Part shown: positions 42,375 to 52,651 of the stretch, piece after piece
How positions within the stretch are numbered: position 1 is the first letter of the stretch
Layout of the letters: each line of letters begins with the position of its first letter
Source of the DNA: Macrocystis pyrifera
Taxonomy: Eukaryota > Sar > Phaeophyceae > Laminariales > Laminariaceae
DNA length: 64,000 bases
Direction: 5' to 3'
Assembly (NCBI GenBank): GCA_031763025.1
Contig: JASSKH010000006.1
Span: 2,336,958-2,400,957, forward strand
Notes under the pieces: model-generated
What the model was told of the DNA's origin: nothing
Seen by the model: only the letters and a program-made list of their open reading frames with translations
Databases searched by the model: none
Made by a program: the position numbers and the translations under genes

Positions 42375-42581
42375 AATCCACAGCAGTCCACCTGGACTCT
42401 ACTGTAATAACGGAGAAACTGCCGCCTGACCTGTGCGTCCTCCAGCTCCCGGAGCGTCCTCCCCTGCTGTGCGCTTCAAGCCGTTTCGATCCGTCCAACG
42501 GGCCAACTGCCTTCCCAGCTGTGACCCAATACTCCGCAGCCGAAAACTCCTCCAACAGAAGTTCCGCGAATATCTAGATAT

Positions 42582-42813
42582 TATGGCCTCTGCCAGATGA
42601 TATCAGCAAGAGGGCTTCCAGCGAGGGACTCCACCAGTCTCGCTGGCCTCGCACTCAGTAAGTCTTGTTCTTAGAGCTTGTATTATCACGGAGTGATCCT
42701 CATCGGACCACGAGCCAGGTGGCTAGGGGACATCACACAGGATCCCCGGCCACTGCTCCACTCACACATGCGATTACACTGAAACCTCCACGGCTTGGTA
42801 TCTTTTGGCTACA
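42582..42813 (-). repeat. Gypsy-1 5' LTR
   Basis: Same 232 bp as the left copy. Transcription of the element should start here toward lower coordinates. No TATA box is obvious; TGTAATCGCATGTGTGAG lies in the first third. The repeat is followed by CAGA. Confidence 0.9.
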
Positions 42814-42920
42814 CAGAGAAGTGTATGAGGGATACTACTGATTTAAGGAAGGATATTTGGTTTATATATATAGGAACGGCATCTACTCTACGCTATTTTG
42901 TCGTAAGGCAAGCATAATAA
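42814..42920 (+). repeat. Dispersed GGAAGGATATTCGG repeat, copy 2 (right part; host of Gypsy-1)
   Basis: CAGAGAAGTGTATGAGGGAT followed by ACTACTGATTTAAGGAAGGA matches copy 3 at 43288. Its left part is at 37000-37054, so Gypsy-1 split this copy. Confidence 0.8.
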
Positions 42921-43190
42921 TTATAAAAATAATCATGATCTAGATCACTTTGTTCCTCGCCTGCCTTTGTGAGATGGGGTGGGGGGGAGGGGGGAGGGGG
43001 GGGGGGAAGAGGAACTACCCCCGTTTTCGCTGCCACCACCGCGTTTACTTTCGCCTCTTGCGTGAGCAGCTCTATACCTCACTCAAAGCCGGACACCACC
43101 AAAAAATATTTCGTTCGGGGCAGGGTTGTGCAAACAATCACGTGACGGTGCATGCACGGCGAAAATAAATAAAAAAAAAACTTGCAGAAA
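42921..43190. other. Short unassigned spacer with G runs
   Basis: GGGGTGGGGGGGAGGGGGGA-type G-rich DNA at 42977-43008. No gene seen. Confidence 0.4.
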
Positions 43191-43384
43191 ATAATGAAGC
43201 AGAAGAATGATAAGATACCGGCAGCTAAAAGGAAATGATGTGGGGAATGGAAATTGGGAAACGGCTGACAGAGAAGCGTATGAGGGATACTACTGATTTA
43301 CGGAAGGATATTCGGTTTAAATAGGAGCGGCATCTACGCTATATTGTCGGAAGGCAAGCAAAATACATATATATATATATATAT
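43191..43384 (+). repeat. Dispersed GGAAGGATATTCGG repeat, copy 3 (uninterrupted), then AT microsatellite
   Basis: TGTGGGGAATGGAAATTGGG, GACAGAGAAGCGTATGAGGG and CGGAAGGATATTCGGTTT are continuous, giving the empty-site view of Gypsy-1's target. An (AT)n run follows at about 43356-43384. Confidence 0.8.
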
Positions 43385-43460
43385 GATAAGAAATATTTAA
43401 AGTCACTCGGCAGACAGGGTGTCTTTAAGGACCTAAAAATGCCCCCCCCCCCCCCCCCCC

Positions 43461-43989
43461 GGTAACGGGTTGGCGTCGGTTGGCAACGACACTGTAAAAC
43501 ATGCCGCTCACTACGTGAGCTAGACATCCAGGGTACCGTTTTTTTTTTTTGTTTTGTTTTTTTTTGGCGGTCGCCCACAGCTGGTCGTCTAGTTAGATCA
43601 TTTGTGCGAAGTAAAGAACCTTTACTCTGCACAAGGGAATTAATCGTATCACGTAGTGTTCAAGGTACGGCACCCAAGAGGCAGTTACATAGTACTCCCA
43701 TTGCTGTCTCTGGAAGTGGCCACACCGGAAATTAAACTAACTCATTGAAGCTGTCATCCATATGCAAGCCCGCCTCACAAGCGATTCTTAGTAGGATGCA
43801 CCTCACCACACCTCACGGCGCTTCGCGCTTGGTGCAAGCAATGTCTGCCTGGTTGGTGAAAACCCGACATGCTCCGTCCCGGCATTGTAGGGATGCGAGG
43901 GTCTATGGTCATACGACTACGGCCATGCATGAGATAGAGTACATCTCTCCTATCGAGTACAGCCCCTGCCCCCCCCCCCCCCCCCCCCC
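43461..43989 (+). mobile_element. CR retroposon, full-length reference copy
   Basis: Preceded by C19 (43442-43460). The unit starts GGTAACGGGTTGGCGTCGG and passes GAGCTAGACATCCAGGGTAC, an internal T/GTTT run (43537-43566) and CATTGCTGTCTCTGGAAGTG. It continues with TAGTAGGATGCACCTCACC, GCTTCGCGCTTGGTGCAAGC, GTCCCGGCATTGTAGGGATG and GTCATACGACTACGGCCATG. It ends CGAGTACAGCCCCTG and a C run to 43989. About 510 bp without an open frame. I find no clear A and B boxes, so I do not call it tRNA-derived. Confidence 0.85.
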
Positions 43990-44034
43990 TCCCGTCTCTT
44001 CCCCCTGCCGGACGTAGAACCAGTCCGAGGGTCA

Positions 44035-44430
44035 ACATGGTTGAACTCACATGGCTCACACGGTGGGAGAATGGACGTGAAATGCACAACGAGGAACGGG
44101 ATGTGCTAGAGGAGGAGACGAGGGAGATAGAAAGAACGTGACGTACATGGAGAAGCTTGGTGTGAACACTTGATGGTGGCGATAAAACGATCGCTACTAT
44201 CCTACCACGGGGGGCCATAGTAAATAGGACCAAATATTGTTAGCCAAAATAGGGAAATATATAGTTTTTTATGTATACCATAGGCCCTATTAACTATGGA
44301 CCCCCGTAATAGCCAAACTAGGGAAATATATAGGTTTTAGTGTTTATCGCATAGGTCCTACTCACTACGTATGGTCTCCCGTAAATACTAGGAGATAGAT
44401 GGCGGCCACAAAACGAACGACCAAACAGGA
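44035..44430 (+). pseudogene. LINE-C fragment split by M1
   Basis: GAACTCACATGGCTCACAC through CAACGAGGAACGGGATGTGC and GATAAAACGATCGCTACTAT matches 23790-23930. After the M1 insertion it resumes GGAGATAGATGGCGGCCAC. The encoded A-I-L/G-D-R-W motif is cut in two. Confidence 0.7.
44203..44387 (-). mobile_element. M1 MITE, copy 17, composite
   Basis: One complete copy (to about 44312, CCCCCGTAATAG) is followed by a second right half (AGGGAAATATATAGGTTTTA to GGTCTCCCGTAAATA). The flanks join as ATCCTAGGAGATAG, in line with the uninterrupted LINE-C and a TA target. Confidence 0.85.
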
Positions 44431-45079
44431 TTCCAAGCCGACCAGGTTCCACCTGGACCCGAGCCCTGCTATTCGCGACCAGTCTTTTACGTACTGCTGT
44501 AGGACGCCAACCAGGCAGCTGGGGTATAGTAGTGGGAGAGAGGAGGAGAGACTGATCGACAGAAAAAAAAAGGCCATCAAAGTCGAGAGTTCTCCTGAAT
44601 CAACAATAACGTTCATACTTTTTTTTTTTCAACACTTACTCTTTTCAACTTTTTCTTTTTTCTCCATCCCATTTATCATCCCATCCGTACACTCCCGCTC
44701 CCTCCCCGCTACGACTCAAAACCGGGGTCACATAGCGGGCACTCCTCCCTCCTCCCCATTACGTAGTTTACTCGTGCGCGCTACAAGTCAAGAATGATCG
44801 ACCATCAATCGCTTGGCTTTCTTATGATGCATCTGGTAGAGCCTAGCCCTTCGCGAGGATCACTTCGGAGGGCTCAATCAAGCCTTCTCGCTACACTACG
44901 TGTTTTGTATAGGCAATACCTTCGTACACAGAATGTGAAGCTCGGCCATCTTCGTTGGATAAAACCGTTCTGTCGACCCTGCGATTACCGCTCGCACGAC
45001 CAAGGGGGCGGGGACTGAGCTACGGTACATCCGTCATGAGGTCATAAACACAACCCGTGCGGTGTGTGCATAGCCTTGC
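44431..45079. other. Unassigned spacer
   Basis: The frame 44399-44797 starts in LINE-C/M1 DNA and has no domain. Nothing further recognised. Confidence 0.35.
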
Positions 45080-45189
45080 TATTTACGGGGGACCATAGTA
45101 AATAGGACCAAATATTGTTAGTAAAATAGGGAGATATATAGGTTTTTTATCTATACCATAGGTCCTACTAACTATGAACCCCCGTAATA
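45080..45189 (-). mobile_element. M1 MITE, copy 18
   Basis: TATTTACGGGGGACCATAG to CTATGAACCCCCGTAATA. Confidence 0.9.
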
Positions 45190-45346
45190 GAACATAGATT
45201 TTTCGTCGAATTCCTTGATTTCATTGGTAGGTGAGCGCGGGCAAGTGAGGAGGGTAAGTAAAAGGCGTCTTTGCTTTTTTGTTGTCGTACAAATTTACCG
45301 TAAAAAAATCGTCGGCGCACCGAGAAAATCCGCACCACAACGTAAC

Positions 45347-45446
45347 TATTACAGGGGACCATTGTTAACAGGACCCATGGTATGCATAAAAAGCTACCAT
45401 ATATGTTTAACTGTTTTTACTAACAATATTTGGTCCCATTTACTAC
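45347..45446 (+). mobile_element. M1 MITE, copy 19, right end lost
   Basis: TATTACAGGGGACCATTGTT on the left. The right arm stops after GGTCCCATTTACTAC, without the GGTCCCCCGTAATA end. Confidence 0.75.
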
Positions 45447-46421
45447 AAGCATGGTACCCGGTGATAACGAACGAGCTGGTCCAGCCTAAATGGCAAGATT
45501 CACCTAATTCATTGGCATTTTCGCAACCGGTTGGAAAAATGACAACAACTCAAAAAAAAACCGGCAGTTTTGTGTTGTTAAGCCTGCCTATAGAGCGCTT
45601 GTTGTGCAAACGTTCGATTTGTTTTGGAATCCGAGCTGTTTTTTCGTTGAGACTGTCCATGCCGAAAAGTTCTCGTCGCGCACGGAGATGATCGGTCACG
45701 ATACGATAGTCTCTACCAAAGTCCGAAAAATAGGTGCTGCGGACTGCGCTGAAACTCCGTGTGAACATTCCTTGTGAAGTGTAGCCAAACGATCGACATC
45801 TTCGCCATCGCCTAACTAACTAACTAGTTTGCTACGTGATGGAGATATCGCCCGCATAGGATACCCGATACAAAGTCAAGCTAACACGATGAGCGACACA
45901 AAATTCCGGTTGCGGGATCGCAATTTTTCTTTCGATTTCCCCCCTGAATATTTTAGACACGTGATTTGAAGTGGTTTTTTGCGCAGGCATTCAAGTGAAG
46001 ATTTTTTTTCTTGTTTGTTTTTTTCGCGTGCTTTTCGGACAAATGCTGGCTGTATTCTCATGGAAACCGCCTCAAACACCCGCACCAACCTTGTTTTTTT
46101 TAATGCTTTCGCTTGAATAAGTTGTGTTGTACAATCAAGTGTCCTCACACAAAAAAAAATCAGCTTCGCAAGACTGAACCCCGAAAGTGCATTCGAGCTC
46201 CACGTTCCTATCTCGGCTGAAACAGCTCGTAGGCAAACAAACGTTTCACGCTGGTACGAGTATCTCGAAGTTTTGTTTTGGAAGTTGCAACCGTATTGCA
46301 CGAGTTTACACCAGTACAGTCATGTATTCCCTCCAGGGTTGTGTCGACCAGCCGCTGCATCGAGCGAGTTTTGTTTTCACGCTGTTCCTACGTACAATAT
46401 GATGTTGATGTTCCCTTTTAA
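45447..46421 (-). other. Two unrecognised open frames on the minus strand
   Basis: Frames at 45550-45768 (72 residues) and 45876-46301 (141 residues) are the only longer frames in this window free of obvious repeats. The first includes the charged string R-R-E-L-F-G-M-D-S-L-N-E-K-T. The second is basic (K/R-rich C-terminal half) with one Cys-rich patch. No motif or splice structure lets me assign either. They may be exons of a host gene, a decayed element, or chance. Confidence 0.3.
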
Positions 46422-46508
46422 GACTACAATCCCGTTAAGGGGACAAATTACTTGGAATTAGAGTGGTTTATCCCCAAGACGGGACCACAATTCTGACGAA
46501 AAGGGTTA
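46422..46508. repeat. M2 hairpin repeat, copy 13
   Basis: TACAATCCCGTTAAGGGGAC and GTTTATCCCCAAGACGGGAC around ATTACTTGGAATTAGA. The outer arms TTTTAAGA and AAAAGGGTT are present. Confidence 0.8.
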
Positions 46509-47103
46509 ACTCGTCATGGTCCATGGTACTGAGTCCGTGGTTGGGCACAGGACAGGCTCCAAAAAAACTGGAGCGGAAGAATACCTCAGGGATAAAAAAT
46601 TAAGTCAAGTCTATTAATAGTATTGATAACGCCAAATACATACTATATGCGTATCCTGCGTTGGTGGATGTCGGACGAAACAGAGAATTGGTTCCAAGCC
46701 AGCTCGACAAGGGGTCCCTAAAAAGAAAATGGCCGTCAAAACTTGAAGCTCGCATGAGCTTCAACGTTGGTCACTCATAAAACAATCATTCTCCCCGAAG
46801 ACAAAATAAAAAGAAGAAAACCTATTGAACTCTCTACAGTAGGCTATTGTACTACAGTAGCTTCAACATTGATCACCCATAAACATTAATTCCCCGAAAT
46901 GAGAAAAAACGAAGACAAACCACAAAAGGAACCCTATGCACGAATTGTTATTCCCTTTTGTATATAATCATCGCTTAACCTCTACAGGTATACGTCAATT
47001 GGTGTCCTTGATCCTCCCTTCTCATAAAATTATCCCAAACCTTTTATTGTTGAACTCCATGCCGCGTCCAGGTTCCATCTCCATGCCATCGGTGTGGGTC
47101 TGT
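46509..47103. other. Spacer with two TTGAAGC/GATCA motif copies
   Basis: CATGAGCTTCAACGTTGGTC (46753) and AGCTTCAACATTGATCACCC (46859) each continue with ATAAA and CCCCGAA. Related strings sit at 22154, 33928 and 36709. No gene seen. Confidence 0.45.
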
Positions 47104-47232
47104 CCCCCCCCCCCCCCCCCCCCCGGCAAGTAATATCTGCCTGGTCGGTGAAAACCCGACGTGCTCCGTCCCGGCATTGTGGGGATGCGAGCGTCTATGC
47201 GGCCATGCATGATAATGAGTACCCCCCCCCCC
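47104..47232 (+). mobile_element. CR retroposon, 5'-truncated between C runs
   Basis: C21 (47104-47124), then GGCAAGTAATATCTGCCTGG, the last ~100 bp of CR, ATAATGAGTA and a C11 tail. It sits at the 3' edge of LINE-R in opposite orientation. Confidence 0.85.
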
Positions 47233-47279
47233 GGCTCCTTCTTGCTTCCTTGGGATCTCTACGCTGATGAAGTGGGTCA

Positions 47280-48590
47280 CCCTTCACGGAATGACGACCT
47301 GTGCAGCCATCAAGACGTTTCGCTGCAGTCGTTCATTCACCGATTCCTTCCTCGCCATCTACCCTCAATCCCTCCCCCCACGACGCTTGGTGGCAGCTGG
47401 TAGATGCAGCTACCCACCGAAGCGCCCAAAGCCAGACACCGCTAACGTTGCAAGTCTGTGACTCTGTTCGTCGAAGGACACATGGCTCGGACGAGCGTAT
47501 TGTTGACGCTTGCGCGCGCCTCAGAGGTAGAGGCAGCTGATCCGTCGTGGTTAGCGCTTGCCGCCACGCAGGTGTCCCCGAGCTTGCGGGTCTGCGTGGA
47601 CTAAGTCTAGTCTAAGGTGGTCTTGTAGTGGTACTCCGGGTTCGGGTCATCCGGACGACCTCTTCTCCTGACGACGATGCTTATTTCATGCACCCAGCTT
47701 GGTGCGGAAACTCAAGTCGTTTCAGCGTGCTGGAGATAGCGCGGAGAAGCGGCTGGTGGTTGACCTGCGCCCCAGCTCTGGGACACATGCGCGCGTGCCG
47801 GGCGTCCACGTCGACGGCATCGCAGCAGGGGCACCTCACTGTCGCGTGTTCCACCATCCCCATGAGGCGCTTTCCTCTCTCCGCGCATTATGATACGGGT
47901 GTGACCCGGAGCGAGTCCGTTGGCTGCGCCCGAAAGCATGCGGTGGTTCCTGTCCCCCGTATGTTTCTATAACGAGAGCTTGGGCGAAGGTCTTGGTTTC
48001 GCACCCCCCCGATGGGCCGTCCGGCCCCGGTGGGCGTGCCGTCTCCGGCCGCTGGTTCAGAGAAGCCATGTGCGCCGCGTGCCGGCCCTGGATGACCAGC
48101 TTGCCCAACGTCTGTCGGGGGTTTTCTAGAGTTGGTGGTAGCCGCATCATGTGTCGCTAACATGTCGGCCTCTGGGGTCTCTGGGGCCTGGTCTCCCTAT
48201 GCGCCTAAGACCTCGTTCCAACCAAGGTTCGGGGACAGTGCCTGCCATCGCTTTCCTCGTCTGCCCCCCATGTGTCTCGAACGTTTCACAAGCTACCTCC
48301 GAGCTGGGCGACAATGCTCGATTCGGGTACCCCCCTCCTCGCCCGGCCCAGTACGGTCCGCCAGACCTCCGGCCGAATCTTAACTCTTCTCTCAAAAGGG
48401 ACAGACACATTCGTCTCGCTTCCATCAACGGCAGCCCTAACCCTCCCGCTCCCGTAGAAAGTCGTGCTTGGGCTTGCTGGCGAAGTTGAAATGTTTCGCC
48501 GATTGTCCAGGCACCCTCACTGAAAAAACTGCTGTGCCTCCGCCTCGGCCCGTAGCTCGAGGACCTATAGCACGGAGCATATGCCACAGT
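47280..48590 (-). pseudogene. LINE-R C-terminal part: zinc knuckle and possible endonuclease
   Basis: Across frames, 48587-48150 reads a segment with Q-A-Q-A-R-L-S-T-G-A-G-G-L-G-L-P, typical of the region after an RT palm in this class of elements. At 47863-47681 a knuckle reads V-R-C-P-C-C-D-A-V-D-V-D-A-R-H-A-R-M-C, followed by Q-P-L-L-R-A-I. Further down (47570-47280) remnants such as H-D-G-S-A-A-S-T-S-E-A-R persist between stops. LINEs with a C-terminal restriction-like endonuclease have this layout, but I cannot see the catalytic residues, so that part is inference. Confidence 0.6.
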
Positions 48591-48699
48591 AGGGGTGGTG
48601 GGTTATATTCTGAGCTCTTCACATGAGGAGCTCAACATTTCACCCGAAACGTGACTTCGAAGAACTTTGTTCACCCAACCCGACCAACGTTTCTATGCG

Positions 48700-50540
48700 C
48701 TACAGCAGTGGTCCTAAAACGAAACTACTACCAGGTACCAAGTAAAAGTACAATAATAGCCGGTATGCCAAAAGTTGCTCACTTCAGGCGCTCTACCGGT
48801 CAGAAAAGTTGCCTCAGAAGGCAAAAAACAAGTGCAAACCCTTTCGTGGGGCGAGTCTACGTCCACTGCGCCCCGGTTCTCTGTCCCCCGGCAAGCTTCG
48901 AGGGACAGCCAGGTGAGCAGAGTCATTCCGAGGTAACTTGTCCTCCGCCCGAGGGATTCGATGGCGATGAGGGCCGCCGACTGCTTGTCCGGGATGTTTG
49001 CGAGGCAGCGTGCTAGACGGTCGACGCCTTCATCCTTCATTACCCTCTGTTGCTCGCTCCGGCGAGTATTCGTCTGTGCTGACTGGAACACCAACCACCT
49101 TCACCCCACACCTTCGCCTGCGATGTGGACAGGAACGCTTTCCAGGAGTGAAATCTCCTCGGCCGTCGGGGCGTGTCCTTTCGGTGGTGATGGCACGGTG
49201 TTGGCAGGGTTGAACAAGATGCCGATGTCGTCTAGCTCTCGCCGGAGGAAGGCAGATGTTTCAATCGTGGTGACCGTGACCCCCATGAGGCCGAGAGAAA
49301 CGTCGTTCATGTGCGCGAAGGTTCACACTCCTGTCTCCCTCAAAACTCCTCTCTGAAATGCTTCAGCCCCGGTCGCAATACCAGGGCAGAACGTCGCCGG
49401 TCTCATGGGATTCCCCTGTTGGACACTGCTGGAACAAGCGATCGTCCTGGTCTTCCCCAAGTCCATCCGAAAAAACACGCCAGCTGAGTTTTGGTACCAT
49501 GTAAGTTGGCTACTAGCGGTGTGAGCGCTGGCACGCAGTTGGCCATCTCCGCAAGTACCACCGTCCTTCTCACGGTGTTAAAGACATGAAAGCAATCGGT
49601 GACAACGAGCCAGTCGCCCGTCTCGTGTAGCGTTCGTGCCTTTAGTCCCACATGCTCTGCTTCTCCGGGCACAACCACCCAAGACTGCCTCACCTCTCCG
49701 TTGACCTCCTCCAACCGCGGCCGCCACTGTAGTGTAGCCCCAGCGGGGACGAAACCTCTTCATGTCATATCCACGCGAACCAGCCGACCCTTTTCCCGCA
49801 ACGCAATCAAACTCGATCGCAGTAAGAGCTACCAGAACTCTGGCGGGAGCGCGTCCGGCTCGTCGACGATCTTCCGCCAGTAGGCTGTCATGCCTTGGCC
49901 GCACTCCTCCTGCCCGACGCCGGTGTGGATGATGGACTGCAGGTGCGCGAACTATCTATCGTCGTTTTCGGAGCCCGACAGGGCACTGCGGGAGCTGATG
50001 ACGCCGAAGAGCATCTCGGAGGTGTAGATATCATCCGGGTGCCACGAGGCAGCATTTCCGTCTTCTACGTCGCTGGCGCTCGCCAGCACTGCAGCCGCCG
50101 CCGCCGCCGCAAACGCGGCGACGTGGTCGTCGGATGGGAGCTTGGCTACCAGTGTGTTCCATGTCTCCTCGTTTCCAGCAGAATGTGGCGTTGCCAGAAG
50201 GTTGCGTGCTGCCCATTTGACCCCTCCCGCGTGGCTACACACCGACGATGCTGTAACGAACTTGACCTTCTCCAAATATTAAAAGGCGGCATCCCGCTGC
50301 TTCGAGTCCTCTCGCCCGGAGTACGCCACCAGCCGTGAAAGAGGGCGGATTGTGCCACTACCAACGCAAACCTCTGTCGCCTCTTGACCCGTCCGTCTGG
50401 TGAGTGGAGAAGAGCCGGCATAGCGAACCATAACGTGATCACCAGCAGGAGTGAGCTCGGGATCGCCAAGTCCCGGCTCGGCCGGTACTTTCCCATGGCG
50501 TGGTTAAATATGCCAAGAGAATGAACGATCAGACGCACAT
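48700..50540 (-). pseudogene. LINE-R reverse transcriptase, catalytically dead
   Basis: Minus strand, split over several frames. From 50530 a segment reads F-A-M-P-A-L-L-H-S-P-D-G-R-V-K-R-R. From 50220 G-G-V-K-W-A-A-R-N-L-L continues to T-S-E-M-L-F-G-V-I near 50020. At 49640-49560 motif A appears as V-V-T-D-C-F-H-V-F-N-T-V-R-R. At 49317-49305 motif C reads F-A-H-M-N-D, where active enzymes have F/Y-x-D-D, so one catalytic aspartate is Asn. R-R-E-L-D-D-I-G-I and P-T-A-E-E-I-S-L-L follow, then A-A-L-I-A-I-E-S-L-G near 48960. Multiple stops and shifts confirm decay. The RT would have copied the element's RNA at a nicked target. Confidence 0.7.
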
Positions 50541-52650
50541 GGGCGTTTGCAAGCTGCTACTGCACGTTTTCCCCAGTTGCGAGACGTCGCCCCAGGCCAT
50601 CCAAGGAAGCGGTACCGAGCGGTGGCTCTACTCCCCGGCTGGTTGAGTTCCATCCGTATCGAAACCCCCTGCTGCGTAGGTCCTCGTCGCCTATGGTCCC
50701 CCCTCCCGTCCGCGCGGCCCGATTGCAAAGACTCTGGTGCGCCTGGACCGCTATCTCAAGTGGGTCCTGTCTAGGGCGCTGGGCTTTGAAGTTGACTACT
50801 GGACAGCGGAGTGGTGCCGGGGCCATGCCTTTCGCGAGGGCCTCAACCACACAGCAAGCGTGGAGCGCAAGGAACACGTGGCGCCCTTGCCCGCATGGAG
50901 AACGCACCGCTCAGTTCCCGAGCTGGAGCGTTCCACGTCAGACCCCGTACATACTACATACCCTCGGGTGTCGCCCAGAAAGGCACGGTGGCGCGTCCCG
51001 TCCCCGGGTTCCCTCCCCGGCATCTTGGTGTATCTTCCAGCTACTGCCTCGCTGTCTGGTATCCTCGACCCACTCTCGATCAATGCGGCTCTTCTCCCCC
51101 CCCGCTTCTCTGGCTCTCCGCTCTCTCTCCTCTACCCCTTCCACCAGTAGTTCGCGTCCTTTTGGTTTCCGCTTCTCCACCACCCTTGCCACCTGCTCTT
51201 TCTCTGCTAGGTTCGCTCTGTCTACCCCTTCCCCCGCCCTTCCCCGGCCTGCTGACGAGGGTGGCGCATCAACCCCAGGCGTAAGATTTCGCCCCGTACG
51301 CGTGTCGGTTTCTCTCCCTGCGCTGGCTGGCCGTGACCCCCTCCCTGATCCTCTCAACCCGCTTTGTCTACCCCATTCGAGTGACCCCGTCCCCCTCGTC
51401 GTTAGTTCGCGTTGGTACTACAACGTCGGGTGTTGTCGACGCGACCTCGGACCCTATCCTGGGGGTTCCGGGATGCCCTGCTGACGTGGTATCCCTGCTT
51501 CCCGCGTTCTGGTGGCTCTCTGTGGCGCCCGGGGCTGCACTGGTTTCGCTCAAGCTGTCCCCTCATAGTTGGGTCGTTCTACAGCGCCGGCAAAGTTCCT
51601 TCCGGCAAAGCCTCCACCTCCACCTGACAGATGTGCAGCACGCGGCACTTTGTTCCAGGACGTTTTGAACCCCGAGAGTACATCGTGTTAAACGTTCTTG
51701 CCACCCGGCCTCGAGGCCCGTCAGGTATTCCTGGACCTGAGGCCCAATTCCGAGCCTCCGATTTGTTATCCGGGGAAGGTATCCTGTGAATGGATACCGA
51801 AAGCGGCGAACAACGCACGGTAGCGGCCAGCAGCCGCTTCCCTTGCCCTCGGGCGGGGAAAATAACTCGTTCGAGGCGTGTCCAGAGCATCGCTGAACAG
51901 GGAGCACAATATACATGTAGAAGTTGGGCTCTTCCCGTGGGCACATACCATAAAATCGAACGAGCCGTAAACTCCGGTTGTCAAGTAAATAGCCGGCCCC
52001 GGTCCTGGTACGCCCCGCCGAAAGAAGTCGACGAACTGTGTGGTGTTCTTTACCGCCGCCCACCCACCCCCAGGCTTGGTCATTTTCAGTCCTCTCAAAA
52101 TCTCTGCCAGATGGATGGTCGGAAGCCCCGTGCCAACTCGGAGCGTCACGCGACGCAGGAACGCGGGTCTGTATGCCCTCGCGCGATGCAGTTCGCTCGC
52201 TCCACCACGCAGCGGACGCGCACCAACCCTCCGTTGGGACACGGGACAGATGCCCGTACGTGATTGCCCCCCGATCTACCTATCGAGTCGTCCAGAACCC
52301 GACCGCGGTACGTGTACGATACTACTGCCTCCTCCCTCGCCCTCCCTTCTACATGTTGGTCGTTTTAAAACTTTGGTGCGCGGTCTCCTCCACCCCCGAA
52401 ATGGATGACCACCAAAATATTGCCAATTGTCCCCGTCGATGGGCACCCTACTCTGTGGCACCATCGTATCGTTGGTAGATTTTCCGCAGTGTTTATGTGA
52501 GGAGGAACGCTCTCCGGCGGAGCGACCCATTCCTTTCTCTTCTGTCTACCCCAAACCGATCGTCTCCCCTACTACAGACCCCCTGTGAGTTTTTCACGAC
52601 GCACAAGCCAACCCGCCACGACGACCCTCTGACAGACTACAAATGTACTC
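50541..52650. other. GC-rich DNA, probable LINE-R interior, not assignable
   Basis: Long frames occur on both strands (for example 50693-51484 plus, 50938-51357 minus, 51766-52242 minus). Base bias toward C+G reduces stops everywhere, so length is weak evidence. No domain is recognised. Confidence 0.3.
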
Positions 52651-52651
52651 C

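Larger units (their letters stand above)
37055..42813 (-). mobile_element. Gypsy-1, intact Ty3/gypsy LTR retrotransposon
   Basis: 5759 bp with two identical 232-bp LTRs, a CAGA duplication and one uninterrupted gag-pol frame. Domain order protease-RT-RNase H-integrase-chromodomain is that of Ty3/gypsy chromovirus-like elements. The sequence next to the 5' LTR on the coding strand (ATATCTAGATATTCGCGGAA) is partly palindromic and does not start with TGG. The priming site is therefore not a conventional tRNA 3'-end match that I can recognise. Identical LTRs mean recent insertion. Confidence 0.95.

Noticed and set aside
37722-42407. Many plus-strand frames of 60-233 residues
   Set aside because: They are antisense shadows of the Gypsy-1 polyprotein.
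45215-45691. 158-residue plus-strand frame
   Set aside because: It reads through the M1 copy at 45347-45446, so it is a chance fusion.
50693-51484. 263-residue plus-strand frame as a host gene
   Set aside because: It lies in GC-rich LINE-R DNA with long frames on the opposite strand, is Pro/Ser/Arg-rich and has no recognised domain.
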